DNA of 45,363 nt, taken from Verrucomicrobiota bacterium (GTDB lineage Bacteria > Verrucomicrobiota > Verrucomicrobiia > Opitutales > Opitutaceae). This document shows, in pieces, positions 35,439-44,074 of this stretch. The first letter of the stretch is position 1, and every line of letters starts with the position of its first letter. The position numbers were made by a program, and so were the translations under genes. The stretch covers positions 1 through 45,363 of the forward strand of contig VHCI01000014.1 in assembly GCA_016871775.1 (NCBI GenBank), read 5' to 3'. The notes under the pieces were generated by a model that saw nothing but the letters and a program-made list of their open reading frames with translations, was not told the origin of the DNA and made no database searches.

Positions 35439-35791
35439 AGCCCCGCGACCAGCTTTTTCTGCTCTCGCCCAATTTCCCGGACCTGCGCGCGGGCCCCGGC
35501 CTCTACCATTGCCCGGAGTGCGTGCAGGTGGAGGGCCTGCTCGCGTCCTACCCGTTCCTACGCGGCGTGCTGGACTTAGCCTACGTTGACTTCCCGCGGC
35601 CCCGCGCCGCGATCGTCCCGCTGGTGGGCGTCGAAAATCAAGGCTGCCCCGTGCTCGTGCTCGCGGGCGCCGCCCCGGCCGGGGTCGCCGTCCGCCACCA
35701 CCACGCCACTGGCCGTGATTTCGTGTCCGGTTACCGCGAGATCAGCGCCTACCTGGCCGCGGTCCAGCGGATCCCCGCCGCCCACCCGTGA
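35435..35791 (+). CDS. DUF3088-family protein with a CPEC motif
   Basis: A protein of 118 residues that matches the DUF3088 family: LFLLSPNFPD near the start, YHCPECVQVEGLLASYP (a CxxC pair near residue 26, like a thioredoxin-fold active site), and VENQGCPVLVLAG with FPRPR before it. The family has no proven function; the CxxC suggests a redox or thiol role. It overlaps the amidase stop upstream and the lipoprotein start downstream (GTGA), so the three are coupled in translation and may work together, perhaps in processing or protecting amine products. That is inference from spacing only. Confidence 0.85.
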   Translation: MKPRDQLFLLSPNFPDLRAGPGLYHCPECVQVEGLLASYPFLRGVLDLAYVDFPRPRAAIVPLVGVENQGCPVLVLAGAAPAGVAVRHHHATGRDFVSGYREISAYLAAVQRIPAAHP

Positions 35792-36267
35792 GGCGGGCGG
35801 GGTTCGGGCCCGCGACGGCCCTCACGCTCCTGCTGGCGGCGGGCGGGCTGGCTGGGTGCGCCGTGGCCGACGCGGCTGGTCAGGCGGTCCAACGCCGCCT
35901 GCAGGATCCCGCCGTCGAGCGCGTGTTCCCGGGGGCCCCGCGGGACGTCTACGGCTCCGTCCGCGCGGCTGTTACGCGGCTGGGCTACCGGGTGGTCCGC
36001 GGATCGGCCTCGCAGGGTGAATTTGAGGCGGTGAGCGTCGTCGGGGCCGGGCTGGACCCGGGCAGTTCCCGGCAACTGGTGCTCCGCATCCGCCTCACGG
36101 CCGCCGAGGAGGGGACCATGGTCCGGCTGCGGGTGGCGGAGGTGCGCGAGGCCGATTCTTCCCGCCGGGCGGGGCACGCCACCAAGGTGCCCCTGCCACC
36201 GGGTCCGCGGCACGAGGCCCTGCTCGCGGAACTGGGCCGGGAGCTCGCCGCCCAAAAATCCCGTTGA
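35788..36267 (+). CDS. Small lipoprotein of unknown function
   Basis: A protein of 159 residues with GTG start at 35788, overlapping the DUF3088 stop. The signal peptide ends in a lipobox (GLAGC). The rest has a helix (AAGQAVQRRLQDPAVERVF) and a mixed sheet with DVYGSVRAAVTRLGYRVV, LVLRIRLTAAEEGTMVRLRV, similar to small DUF3568-like lipoproteins with one alpha-beta domain. The chain probably sits in the outer membrane or periplasm. No family call is made with confidence. Confidence 0.72.
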   Translation: MRRAGFGPATALTLLLAAGGLAGCAVADAAGQAVQRRLQDPAVERVFPGAPRDVYGSVRAAVTRLGYRVVRGSASQGEFEAVSVVGAGLDPGSSRQLVLRIRLTAAEEGTMVRLRVAEVREADSSRRAGHATKVPLPPGPRHEALLAELGRELAAQKSR

Positions 36268-36294
36268 CGCCGGGTGCTCCGCCGGGCGTATTTG
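36264..36294 (+). promoter_or_regulatory. Possible promoter of rpsU
   Basis: TTGACG (36264-36269), overlapping the stop of the upstream gene, is followed by TATTTG (36289-36294) after 19 bases. Start point about 30 bases before the rpsU ATG. The -35 resembles that of rpmF. Confidence 0.4.
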
Positions 36295-36333
36295 TCTTTC
36301 CTTATTTCTTTTCCGTCCCGTTCCAGTCGTCCC

Positions 36334-36531
36334 ATGCCCATCGAAATCAAGATCCGCAAGAACGAGCCCATCGACCGTGCGCTGCGTCGCATGAAGAAGA
36401 AGCTCGAGCGCGAGAACATCATTAAGGGAACCCGCGCCAAGCGGTACTATGAGAAGCCGTGCGAGAAGCGCCGCCGCAAGGAGAAGGTGCAGGCCTTCAC
36501 CCAGATGTTGCGCCGCCGCTACGCTGAGTAA
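36334..36531 (+). CDS. rpsU: 30S ribosomal protein S21
   Basis: A protein of 65 residues. The N-terminus MPIEIKIRKNEPIDRALRR and basic tail with YYEKPCEKRRRKE are standard for S21, which takes part in translation initiation near the 3' end of 16S rRNA. ATG 36334 is preceded by pyrimidine-rich bases with no Shine-Dalgarno. It has its own likely promoter and is followed by a clear terminator, so it is probably transcribed alone. Confidence 0.97.
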   Translation: MPIEIKIRKNEPIDRALRRMKKKLERENIIKGTRAKRYYEKPCEKRRRKEKVQAFTQMLRRRYAE

Positions 36532-36550
36532 GCACCCGCCCCAGCCTCCC

Positions 36551-36591
36551 GGGCCGTGCGGCCGCTTCGGCGCCGCGCGGCCCTTTGCTTT
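36551..36591 (+). terminator. Rho-independent terminator after rpsU
   Basis: A 12-base stem with one T-G wobble: GGGCCGTGCGGC (36551-36562), loop of nine bases, GCCGCGCGGCCC (36572-36583), then TTTGCTTT (36584-36591). The stem and T-rich tail are directly after the rpsU stop at 36531. Confidence 0.75.
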
Positions 36592-36647
36592 CCGCCCCCG
36601 GCGTCGCAACCGGCGCTTTCCCGGCCGTGTCTCCACCCCCAAGTTCC

Positions 36648-37598
36648 GTGACGCCCCTCCTCGCCCTCTCCACCAGCTGGTGCTCCCATCGGCACCAAGA
36701 CGGCCACGCGATGCTGTCGGAGATGGCCGCGCTGGGCTTCAGCCATGCCGAGCTCAGCCACGGCATCCGCATCACCTTGGTGCCCGGCATCCTGCGCGCG
36801 GTGGCGGAGGGTGTCGTTCGTATCACCTCGACGCATAACTTTTGTCCGCTCCCCACTGGAGTCGTCCAGGCTGCCCCCAACCTCTTCAAGCCCTCCGCCC
36901 GCGACCGCCGCGAGCACGACCAGTGGCTGCGCCACACCCGCCGCTCGATCGAGTTTGCTGCCCAGGTCGGGGCCAAGGTCCTCGTGCTGCACCTCGGCAG
37001 CGCCGAGTTCTTCTGGTTCAACCCCGCCCGGAAGCTTGGGCGATACCTCCGCGACCATCCGGACGCTGGCCGCAACCCGGATGACCAGACGTACGCGGGG
37101 ATCCTCCGCGCCTGCCATCGGCGCCTGGAGCGACGCGCCCCGCCTTTCTGGGCCCAGGTGCAGGATAGCTTGCGCGAGATCAGCGATTTCGCCCGCGAGA
37201 AGGGCGTCCGGCTCGGCTGCGAGAACCGGGAGAAGTTCGAGGAACTCCCTCTCGACGCGTCCCTCCCCGCCTTCTTTGCCGCCCAGCCCGCGGGTTCGCC
37301 GCTCGGCTACTGGCACGATACGGGCCACGCCGACATCAAGGAAGGAATGGGCCTGCTCCGCCACCGGGAGCATCTGGCGGCGATGGCGCCGTGGACCATC
37401 GGTTGGCACCTGCACGACGTCGACGCGCAGGGCCGGGATCACCAGGCGCTCGGCGCCGGCCACATCGATTTCGGGATGGTGAGCGAGTTTTGGCGGCCCG
37501 AGCACCTGCTGACGCTCGAGTTTTCCCCGCGGGTCGCCCCCGACGAGATCCGCGAGTCCAAGGCGCGCATCGAGGCCTTGCTGGCCCGGCGTGGCTGA
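36648..37598 (+). CDS. TIM-barrel protein, UVDE / sugar-phosphate isomerase-like
   Basis: A protein of 316 residues from GTG 36648 (36627, also GTG, is possible). It has the xylose-isomerase-like barrel: LSTSWCSHRHQDG at strand one, FSHAELSHGIRI, ITSTHNFCP, VLVLHLGSAEFFW, RLGCENREKFEE, GYWHDTGHADIKEG and WHLHDVDAQGRDHQALGAG. The His/Glu/Asp pattern suggests two or three metals, as in endonuclease IV and UV damage endonuclease as well as in sugar isomerases. Its position between rpsU and mutY fits a repair role as well as a metabolic one. I favour the broad superfamily call. Confidence 0.85.
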   Translation: MTPLLALSTSWCSHRHQDGHAMLSEMAALGFSHAELSHGIRITLVPGILRAVAEGVVRITSTHNFCPLPTGVVQAAPNLFKPSARDRREHDQWLRHTRRSIEFAAQVGAKVLVLHLGSAEFFWFNPARKLGRYLRDHPDAGRNPDDQTYAGILRACHRRLERRAPPFWAQVQDSLREISDFAREKGVRLGCENREKFEELPLDASLPAFFAAQPAGSPLGYWHDTGHADIKEGMGLLRHREHLAAMAPWTIGWHLHDVDAQGRDHQALGAGHIDFGMVSEFWRPEHLLTLEFSPRVAPDEIRESKARIEALLARRG

Positions 37599-37615
37599 AC
37601 GGCCGCGGTGTTCCC

Positions 37616-38635
37616 TCAGCGCGCGAGCAATTCGCGCACCCAGCGCCGGTGCGGGCCGGAAAGGGTGAGGGCGTCGAGCCCGTCCGGCTTAACCCACACC
37701 AGCCCTTCGGCCGCCCGCGCGGGCAGCGTCTCGGCGGGCAACTCGTGGATGAACTCCGTGATGCGGTAGCGGGTGATCCCGCGCCGCTTTCGCGCCAACA
37801 GCGGTCCTCCGCGCGCCGCCGCCTCGGTCAGCCCGGCCTGTTCCGCGCTGGGTAACTCGTAAATGCGGGCCAGCCGTCGCGCGCCGTCCGGCGTGCGGTG
37901 CAGCAACAGGTAGCTCCCGCGCCGGCACCAGACACGCACCACGGTCCGGTCCTCCAATTGCCGCGGTTGTAGGCGGGGCAGCTCCTCGGGCCGGCCTTGG
38001 CGCGCGCCGGCGCAGAACTCCCGGACCGGGCAACTGAGGCACGCCGGGGCGCGGGGCAGGCACACCGTCGCCCCCAGCTCCATCATCGCTTGGTTGTGAT
38101 CCCCCGGCGCGGCGGGGTTCAGCAACCCCTCCGCCAGCGGTCCAAGGGCTTTGGCCGCGGCCACGCTGTCCCGGTAGGCCGTGCCATCCGCGGTCAGGCG
38201 GGCGAGGATCCGCACCACGTTTCCATCCACGCAGGCCGCCGGGTGGCCGAAGGCGATGCTGGTGATCGCCGCGGCGGCGTACGGGCCCACCCCCGGCAGT
38301 TCCCGCCACGCCTCGGGGGTGCGCGGGGGTTCCGGCAGGGCTGCGACGGCCTGCGCGAGCCGGTGCAGGTTGCGGGCCCGCGAATAGTACCCGAGCCCCT
38401 CCCAGAGTCGAAGCACGCGCTCCTCGGAAGCTCCCGCCAAGGCGGTGAAGTCGGGCCATTCCTCCAGCCAGCGCGCGAAGTAGGGAAGCACCGTCTTCAC
38501 CTGCGTCTGTTGCAGCATGAACTCGCTCACTACTGTGGAATACAGGCCCGGACGCTCCCGCCACGGCAGCCGCCGCGCGTGCTGCCGGTACCAGCCCAGC
38601 AGGGCGGCCCGGAACGCGGGGGCCAATGAGGTCAT
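37616..38635 (-). CDS. mutY: A/G-specific adenine glycosylase MutY
   Basis: A protein of 339 residues from ATG 38635 (upstream in-frame starts enter the rnhC region). It removes adenine opposite 8-oxoguanine. Features: catalytic Glu in SEFMLQQTQV, helix-hairpin-helix ELPGVGPYAAAAI, catalytic Asp in ACVDGNVVRIL, and the 4Fe-4S cluster cysteines with the C-x6-C-x2-C-x5-C spacing in CLPRAPACLSCPVREFC. The C-terminal NUDIX-like domain (about 225-335) that recognises 8-oxoguanine is present. It is divergent from rnhC with a 95-base gap. Nothing unusual is missing. Confidence 0.96.
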   Translation of the reverse strand: MTSLAPAFRAALLGWYRQHARRLPWRERPGLYSTVVSEFMLQQTQVKTVLPYFARWLEEWPDFTALAGASEERVLRLWEGLGYYSRARNLHRLAQAVAALPEPPRTPEAWRELPGVGPYAAAAITSIAFGHPAACVDGNVVRILARLTADGTAYRDSVAAAKALGPLAEGLLNPAAPGDHNQAMMELGATVCLPRAPACLSCPVREFCAGARQGRPEELPRLQPRQLEDRTVVRVWCRRGSYLLLHRTPDGARRLARIYELPSAEQAGLTEAAARGGPLLARKRRGITRYRITEFIHELPAETLPARAAEGLVWVKPDGLDALTLSGPHRRWVRELLAR

Positions 38636-38730
38636 GTCCGACAACACCTCCCCAGCAGACGCCGGGCGCCCCCCGGGCCCCAAGCAGAATCTTTTTGAGC
38701 TTTCGGCCGCTTTGGTGGCCAATGCCCGCA

Positions 38731-39735
38731 ATGACGTCCCGTTCTCGCGACGAATCCGCGCGCCCCAAGCTGGCCTCCCACACGGTCAAGCTCGACGGGG
38801 CGCAACTGGAGACCCTCCGGGGCGTCCTCGCCGGCCGGGGCTGGGAACCGTTTCCCGTCGCCCACACCCACTTCGCGTTCCGCGCCGATCACCTCAAGGT
38901 GAACGTCAGCGCCTACACCTCCGGCAAGGTCGTCGTCGCCGGCAAGGGCACCGAGGACTTCGTGCGCGATGTGCTCGAGCCCGAGGTGATCGGCGAGGCC
39001 CGGCTGGGCTACGACGAGGTGCGGCACCCGGACTGGTTCGAGCCGCACGCGGGGTTGGACGAGAGCGGCAAGGGCGACTTCTTCGGACCGGTGGTCGCCG
39101 CCACGGTAATTGCCGACCGCGCCGCCATCACCAGCTGGATCGAGGCCGGGGTGAAGGACTCCAAGCAGATCGCCGACCCGCAGATCCTCCGGCTCGATGC
39201 CCTGATCCGCGCCACCAAGGGGGTGGTCGTCCGCACCTGCCTCTGCGGGATGCCCCGCTACAACGAGCTGATGGCCCGCCCCGGCGCCAACCTGAACCGC
39301 CTCCTCGCCTGGCAGCACGCGACCGCCTTGACGCAGGCCCTCGCCGAACGCCCGGTGCCCTGGGGCCTCTTGGACCAGTTCTCGGAACAGCCGCTCACCC
39401 AGCGGGAACTCGCCCGCAAGGGCGTCGCCGGTTTCGACCTGCGGATGCGTCCCCGCGCGGAAGAGGATCCGGTGGTGGCCGCCGCCTCGGTGGTGGCTCG
39501 CGCCGAGTTCGTCCGGCAACTGCACGACCTCTCCACGCGGTTGGGCGAGAAGCTGCAGAAGGGCGCCGGCGCGGCGGCCAAGGCCCAGGGCGCCCGCATC
39601 GTGGAACGGCTCGGCGCGCGGGCCCTGGCCGATTTCGCGAAGCTCCACTTCCGCACCGCCTACGAGATCGTGTCCGCGGCCGGCCGCCTCGATGAACTTC
39701 CCCTGCCGGCCCCCAAGGCCCGGATGGGGTTCTGA
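38731..39735 (+). CDS. rnhC: Ribonuclease HIII
   Basis: A protein of 334 residues from ATG 38731 (an ATG three codons earlier at 38722 is equally possible). An N-terminal substrate-binding domain (about 10-90: KVNVSAYTSGKVVVAGKG) precedes the RNase H-fold with GLDESGKGDFFGPVVAATV and, in the catalytic core, VKDSKQI and LLDQFSE. The N-terminal domain and the DESGKGDFFG motif separate HIII from HII. The enzyme cuts the RNA of RNA-DNA hybrids, for example in Okazaki fragments or R-loops. It is divergent from mutY. Confidence 0.95.
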   Translation: MTSRSRDESARPKLASHTVKLDGAQLETLRGVLAGRGWEPFPVAHTHFAFRADHLKVNVSAYTSGKVVVAGKGTEDFVRDVLEPEVIGEARLGYDEVRHPDWFEPHAGLDESGKGDFFGPVVAATVIADRAAITSWIEAGVKDSKQIADPQILRLDALIRATKGVVVRTCLCGMPRYNELMARPGANLNRLLAWQHATALTQALAERPVPWGLLDQFSEQPLTQRELARKGVAGFDLRMRPRAEEDPVVAAASVVARAEFVRQLHDLSTRLGEKLQKGAGAAAKAQGARIVERLGARALADFAKLHFRTAYEIVSAAGRLDELPLPAPKARMGF

Positions 39736-39742
39736 GCCGCGT

Positions 39743-39758
39743 CCCGCCCCCAGGCGGG
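39743..39758. terminator. Stem-loop between convergent rnhC and lipoprotein genes
   Basis: CCCGCC (39743-39748), loop CCCA, GGCGGG (39753-39758), a perfect six-base stem eight bases after the rnhC stop. No U-tract. Confidence 0.45.
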
Positions 39759-39768
39759 CGGTCAGGGA

Positions 39769-40233
39769 TCAGTCCAGCCGCGTGAACGGGACCGCCTGGC
39801 CGAGCAGGTCGGGCTGGCCCCAGCCGGCCGCGACGGCCCGCCGCAGCGCCCCCGGGTCCCGCTCGTGGCGCGGCACCAGCTCCTCGCGCACGAAGCTCAC
39901 GTCCACGCGCCGGTCCGAGACCCGGCGCTTGAGCAGGAAATGATGCCGCGGCGCCGCGCCCTCCAGATTGCGCAGGGTCAGGAAATCCTGTCCCGCCACG
40001 CGGCTGTGCCAGGCCCGGTAAACGGTGCCGTTGTAAACGAGGATGTAGTTCTCCGCATCGTAGCGGGAAACTTTGGCCCAGCCGTCGGGTGCGACCCAGC
40101 GGCCCAGCAGGCGCTCGTCCACCGGCGCCTCCGGTTTGGCCGAGAGCGGAGCCTCGAATTCGCAGCCCGTGCCGAGGAGGAGCAGCAGCAGCAGCAGGGC
40201 AGGGAAGAGCCGGGCGAGGCGCAGGGTTTTCAT
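39769..40233 (-). CDS. Small lipoprotein of unknown function
   Basis: A protein of 154 residues from ATG 40233. The leader is unusually leucine-rich (MKTLRLARLFPALLLLLLLL) and ends in the lipobox GTGC. The body is a mainly beta domain with LLGRWVAPDGWAKVSRYDAENYILVYNG, similar to small lipocalin-like or copper-resistance-type lipoproteins with repeated short strands. No family call. It is convergent with rnhC and divergent from the AlkA-like gene (72-base gap). Confidence 0.78.
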   Translation of the reverse strand: MKTLRLARLFPALLLLLLLLGTGCEFEAPLSAKPEAPVDERLLGRWVAPDGWAKVSRYDAENYILVYNGTVYRAWHSRVAGQDFLTLRNLEGAAPRHHFLLKRRVSDRRVDVSFVREELVPRHERDPGALRRAVAAGWGQPDLLGQAVPFTRLD

Positions 40234-40305
40234 CCGGCCAAGGTGCCGCGGATGTCTCACCGGGGCAACCTTGCCGCCGGGCCCGGACGCGGTTGGGCTG
40301 GCGGG

Positions 40306-40926
40306 ATGGAGCCCGCCGCCCGCGCCTGCCTCGAAAGCGACCCCGCCTTGGCCCGCGTCATCGCGCTGGTTGGCCCGCTGACCCTGAAACCCCGTCGTCG
40401 CCCGCCCTGCGAGTCGCTGGTGCAGGCCATCATCCACCAGCAGCTCAGCGGTCGGGCCGCGGCCACCATTCTGGGCCGCTTCCGCGAGCAGGTGGGCGGC
40501 GGGCCGTTTCCGGGCCCCGAGGTCATTTTGGCCACGCCGGTGGAGCGCCTGCGGGCGGCCGGATTGTCCGGGGCCAAGGCGGCCTACATCCAGGCCGTGG
40601 CCGGCGCGGCCGTGGAGGGGACGCTCCCGACGCTCCGCGCCTGCGCCCGGCTGGACAACGAGGAGATCATCGCCGCGCTCACCGCGGTGAAGGGCATCGG
40701 GCGCTGGACGGCCGAGATGTTCCTCATCTTCAACCTCGGCCGGCCCGATGTGCTGCCGGTCCTCGACCTCGGGGTGCGCCGGGGCTTCCAGGTCGCGCAC
40801 GGGCGCCGCCAGCTCCCGGCCCCCCGCGCTTTGGCCCGGCACGGGCAGCGCTGGGCGCCGCACCGCACCCTCGCGACGCTTTACCTCTGGCAGGCCGCCA
40901 ACGATCCGGCGCGCTTCGCGCAGTGA
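40306..40926 (+). CDS. DNA-3-methyladenine glycosylase II (AlkA family)
   Basis: A protein of 206 residues from ATG 40306. The HhH-GPD superfamily pattern is clear: SLVQAIIHQQLSGRAAATI, then LTAVKGIGRWTAEMFLIFNLG and the catalytic Asp in LPVLDLGVRRGFQ. The family removes alkylated bases from DNA. The N-terminal domain of E. coli AlkA is absent, as in the short archaeal and bacterial MpgII-like members. ATG is preferred over several upstream frames that cross the divergent lipoprotein. Confidence 0.92.
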   Translation: MEPAARACLESDPALARVIALVGPLTLKPRRRPPCESLVQAIIHQQLSGRAAATILGRFREQVGGGPFPGPEVILATPVERLRAAGLSGAKAAYIQAVAGAAVEGTLPTLRACARLDNEEIIAALTAVKGIGRWTAEMFLIFNLGRPDVLPVLDLGVRRGFQVAHGRRQLPAPRALARHGQRWAPHRTLATLYLWQAANDPARFAQ

Positions 40927-40945
40927 TACTGCCCCGGAGACAGGC

Positions 40946-42208
40946 TTAGGCCGGCCGCACGACCTCGGCCTGGGCCACCCACGCCGGGTCCAGGGTGACG
41001 CCAAAGCCGATTCCGGTCGGGCACTGCACGACCCCCCGGGCGCACTGGAGGGTCGAGGTCTCGCAGGCCACCGGGAGCGTCGTGTTCCCCTTGAACTCCT
41101 GGAAGGGCCCGATGTTCGGCGTCCACGAGGCGAAGTGGACCACATCGAGGTAGCCGAGGCCCCCTCCTGACATATGGGGCACCACGGGCAGGCCCGCCGC
41201 GGCCGCCATCCGCGCGACCCGCGTCGCCCGGATGAAGCCGCCGCCGTAGTGCAGGTCCGGCTGGACGATGTCCACCGCCCGGTGCGCGACCATCCAATGC
41301 CAGCGGTGGAGGCTGAACTCCTGCTCGCCGCCGGCGACCGGGATGGTGAGGGCATCGGCCACCTCGCGCGTGCCCCACAGGTCGTCAAACTCGCAGGGTT
41401 CCTCGTAAAACCCGTAGCCGTGGGCCTCGAGCACGCGACCGATCCGGATCGCCTCCGCCGGGCGGTACGAGCTGTTGGCGTCCGCGTACAGGGTCATCCC
41501 GGAGCCGAACCTCTCCCGGGCGAGCGCGATGAGCCGCTCGCTGCGGCCGGGGAGCGAGTCCGCGTCGCGGCTCATCCGGCCGCCGAGCCGGAACTTCAGG
41601 GCGCGCGCGCCGGAGCTGGCGACGAGCCGCTCCAGGTATTCGACCTCGGCCTCCGGGGTGTTGCCGCGGTTGCCGCTCGCGAAATACACCGGGATCTCGC
41701 GCCGCCGCGCGCCGCCGAAGAGGTCCGCCACCGGGCGTCCCGCCGTCCGCGCCAGCAGCTCGAGCAGCGCCTGCTCCACCGCCATCACCGCCGACCAGAA
41801 CAGCTGGCCCTGCATCTTGTAGTTGCTCGCGTGCCGGTAAGCGTCCCAGTGCAGGTCCTCCAGCCGGCGCGCGTCCTGGCGCAGGTAAGGCGGGAGGACC
41901 GCGCCCAGCAGCACCGGCCACGCCTTGGTCATCATCGCCGGATTGGGCACGGTGATCGCCTCCACGCCGTCCGCGGAGCGCGCGCGGACCACGTACTCCT
42001 TTCCGCGCCGCAGGAGCTCCAAGCTCCTGACGATGACGGGACTTGGAACGAAAGACACGTCCAGCACCGGGGCCTCGAGGATCCGGCGCAGTTCCTCCGC
42101 TCCGGGCGTCGCCCCCCGCAGGAGGCCACCGCCCGCCGCGAGCAGCACGGCCTGGCGCAGGAAGTTACGACGATCAGTGCGGGGCGGGGGGAGGGGAGGA
42201 GGGGGCAC
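40946..42208 (-). CDS. Tat-exported enolase-superfamily (mandelate racemase/muconate lactonizing) enzyme
   Basis: A protein of 420 residues from GTG 42208. The N-terminus has a twin-arginine motif (RRNFLRQ) followed by a hydrophobic stretch, so it is exported folded. The barrel carries the MR/MLE features: [13 protein letters not shown] (Lys region), [10 protein letters not shown] (metal Asp), YEEPCEFDD (metal Glu) and AGGEQEF (third metal ligand), with VVPHMSGGG near the end. Family members act on acid sugars or amino acid derivatives by abstracting a proton next to a carboxylate. It is divergent from a sulfatase gene (78-base gap), which suggests work on sulfated or acidic polysaccharides; the substrate is not evident. 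Confidence 0.9.
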   Translation of the reverse strand: MPPPPLPPPRTDRRNFLRQAVLLAAGGGLLRGATPGAEELRRILEAPVLDVSFVPSPVIVRSLELLRRGKEYVVRARSADGVEAITVPNPAMMTKAWPVLLGAVLPPYLRQDARRLEDLHWDAYRHASNYKMQGQLFWSAVMAVEQALLELLARTAGRPVADLFGGARRREIPVYFASGNRGNTPEAEVEYLERLVASSGARALKFRLGGRMSRDADSLPGRSERLIALARERFGSGMTLYADANSSYRPAEAIRIGRVLEAHGYGFYEEPCEFDDLWGTREVADALTIPVAGGEQEFSLHRWHWMVAHRAVDIVQPDLHYGGGFIRATRVARMAAAAGLPVVPHMSGGGLGYLDVVHFASWTPNIGPFQEFKGNTTLPVACETSTLQCARGVVQCPTGIGFGVTLDPAWVAQAEVVRPA

Positions 42209-42286
42209 CCGAACGATTCCGCACGTCCGGCGCCCGGCCGCAAGGGCGGGCTGGCCAAGGCCGGACGGCGCGTGCTTGGCTGGGGC

Positions 42287-43693
42287 GTGATTCCCCGCTT
42301 CCCCCTTATCCCGCTCCTCCTGGTCCTCCTTTTGGGCGCGCTTGCCCCGCTCCGCTCGGCCACGCCCCCGCCCAATCTCATCTTCATCCTCAGCGATGAC
42401 CTTGCTCAGGGAGACCTCGGCGTTTACGGCCAGAGACTGATCCGCACCCCGCGGCTCGACCGGATGGCCCGCGAGGGCACCCGCTACACGCAGGCCTACT
42501 CGGGCACCACCGTCTGCGCGCCCTCGCGCGCCTCGCTCCTGACCGGACTCCACACCGGGCATTCCCCGATCCGCGGGAACTGGGAGATCCAGCCCGAGGG
42601 CCAGTTGCCCCTGCCGGCCGAGACCCCCACGGTCGCCGAAGTGCTGCGCCGCGCGGGCTATGCCACCGCCGCGATGGGCAAATGGGGAATGGGGATGTTC
42701 GACACCTCCGGCAGCCCGCTGCGGAAGGGCTTCGACCACTTCTTCGGCTACAATTGCCAGCGCCACGCCCACTCCTACTTCCCGACCTACCTCTACCGCG
42801 ACGACCGCCGCTTCGAGCTGCCGGGCAACAATGGCGCCGGGGTCGGCCCGGTTTACGCTCAGGACCTGATCCAGGAAAACGTCCTGCGCTGGGTCCGCGC
42901 CCAGCGCGACCGCCCGTTCTTCCTCTATTACGCCATCACACTCCCGCACGGCCGCTTCGAGATCAACGACCTCGGGGACTACGCCCGCGAGCCGTGGACC
43001 GACCAGCAGAAGGCCTACGCCGCGATGGTCACGCGGCTCGACCGCGATCTTGGCCAGCTCCTGGACCTGCTCGCGGAACTCGGGATTGACCGCCGCACGC
43101 TCGTGATGACCGCCGGCGACAACGGCTCCTCCTTCGACCCGGAATCGGAGATCGGCCGCCGGTTCAACCAGGCGGGCAACGGCCTCCGCGGGTTCAAGCG
43201 CGGGCTCTACGAGGGCGCGCTGCGGCAGGCGGCCCTCGCCCGCTGGCCCGGAGTCATTCCCGCCGGCCGCGTCTCGGACGAGCCCTGGGCCTTCTGGGAC
43301 TTCCTGCCCACGGCCGCGGAACTCGCCGGCGTGCGCCTCCCGGCGGACCACCGCACGGACGGCCGCTCCCTGGTGAAGTTCATCCGCGGCGGACCCGCCC
43401 CGCGCCGCGATTTCTTTTACTGGGAACTGCATGAGCAGCGCCCCCTGCAGGCCGCGCGCTTCGGGGACTGGAAAGCCGTCCGCAACGCCCACGACCAGCC
43501 GATTGAACTCTACGATCTGGCCCGGGACCCGGGGGAACGCACCAACCTCGCCGCCTCCCATCCCGAGCAGGTGGCACGGGCCGCGGCCATCTTCCAGTCG
43601 GAACACACCCTCGATCCGAGGTGGCCGCTCGATCGCCGGGCCGCCGCCCGCGAGGCGCCCGGCGGCAAGAAGAAGGCCGGAGGTGCCAAATGA
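42287..43693 (+). CDS. Sulfatase
   Basis: A protein of 468 residues from GTG 42287, with a hydrophobic signal peptide (about 1-24). The active-site motif [11 protein letters not shown] carries the Cys turned into formylglycine, and the metal-binding residues lie in [16 protein letters not shown] and DNGSSFD; AMGKWG is the family Lys motif. The C-terminus has a 40-residue Lys/Arg/Gly-rich tail. Such enzymes free sulfate from polysaccharides or small esters, usually in the periplasm; a formylglycine-generating enzyme must be encoded elsewhere. The stop overlaps the following gene (ATGA). Confidence 0.95.
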   Translation: MIPRFPLIPLLLVLLLGALAPLRSATPPPNLIFILSDDLAQGDLGVYGQRLIRTPRLDRMAREGTRYTQAYSGTTVCAPSRASLLTGLHTGHSPIRGNWEIQPEGQLPLPAETPTVAEVLRRAGYATAAMGKWGMGMFDTSGSPLRKGFDHFFGYNCQRHAHSYFPTYLYRDDRRFELPGNNGAGVGPVYAQDLIQENVLRWVRAQRDRPFFLYYAITLPHGRFEINDLGDYAREPWTDQQKAYAAMVTRLDRDLGQLLDLLAELGIDRRTLVMTAGDNGSSFDPESEIGRRFNQAGNGLRGFKRGLYEGALRQAALARWPGVIPAGRVSDEPWAFWDFLPTAAELAGVRLPADHRTDGRSLVKFIRGGPAPRRDFFYWELHEQRPLQAARFGDWKAVRNAHDQPIELYDLARDPGERTNLAASHPEQVARAAAIFQSEHTLDPRWPLDRRAAAREAPGGKKKAGGAK

Positions 43694-44010
43694 ATCCCCG
43701 CCGCGCATCCCGGTGCGCGTGCGGCCGCCCGCTGTTCTTCCGCCGGCCGCCCGACCGGAACACGTTCTCCGGGGTCGCCGACCTCCCGGACCTCGCCGTG
43801 CGCGACGGCCGTTGGAAACTGCTCTGTGAGTACGATGGATCGCGGGCGGAGCTCTACGATCTGGAGGCTGATCTGGCGGAGAGCCGCGACCGGGCCGCGG
43901 ATTTCCCGGCCGAGGTCGAGCGCCTGCGCGCCGCGTTGTCCGCGCGGCACCGGCAGATGCCGCCGGCCCTCGGCGGCGCTTACCGCCCCGCGCCCAAGCG
44001 GAAGGGCTGA
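43690..44010 (+). pseudogene. Sulfatase C-terminal fragment
   Basis: An open frame of 106 residues from ATG 43690 (overlapping the sulfatase stop). It matches only the last part of sulfatase chains: LAVRDGRWKLLCEYDGSRAELYDLEADLAESRDRA is split here as VRDGRWKLLCEYDG and ELYDLEADLAESRD, the family's C-terminal strand. The catalytic domain with CxPSR is missing, and the first 30 residues are basic and without any motif. Most likely the remnant of a second sulfatase gene lost by deletion or frameshift. A short functional protein is possible but less likely. Confidence 0.7.
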
Positions 44011-44074
44011 GGTCCTACCTAGGTCGGGCGCCCCCAGGCTTGCCTCGGGCGGCCCCCCGCGCCGTGTTGGTCGG

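Noticed and set aside
42209-43708. Antisense frame extending the enolase-superfamily gene to about 920 codons.
   Set aside because: It lies under the sulfatase gene, which has the CxPSR motif and a signal peptide; the twin-arginine start near 42208 marks the true N-terminus.
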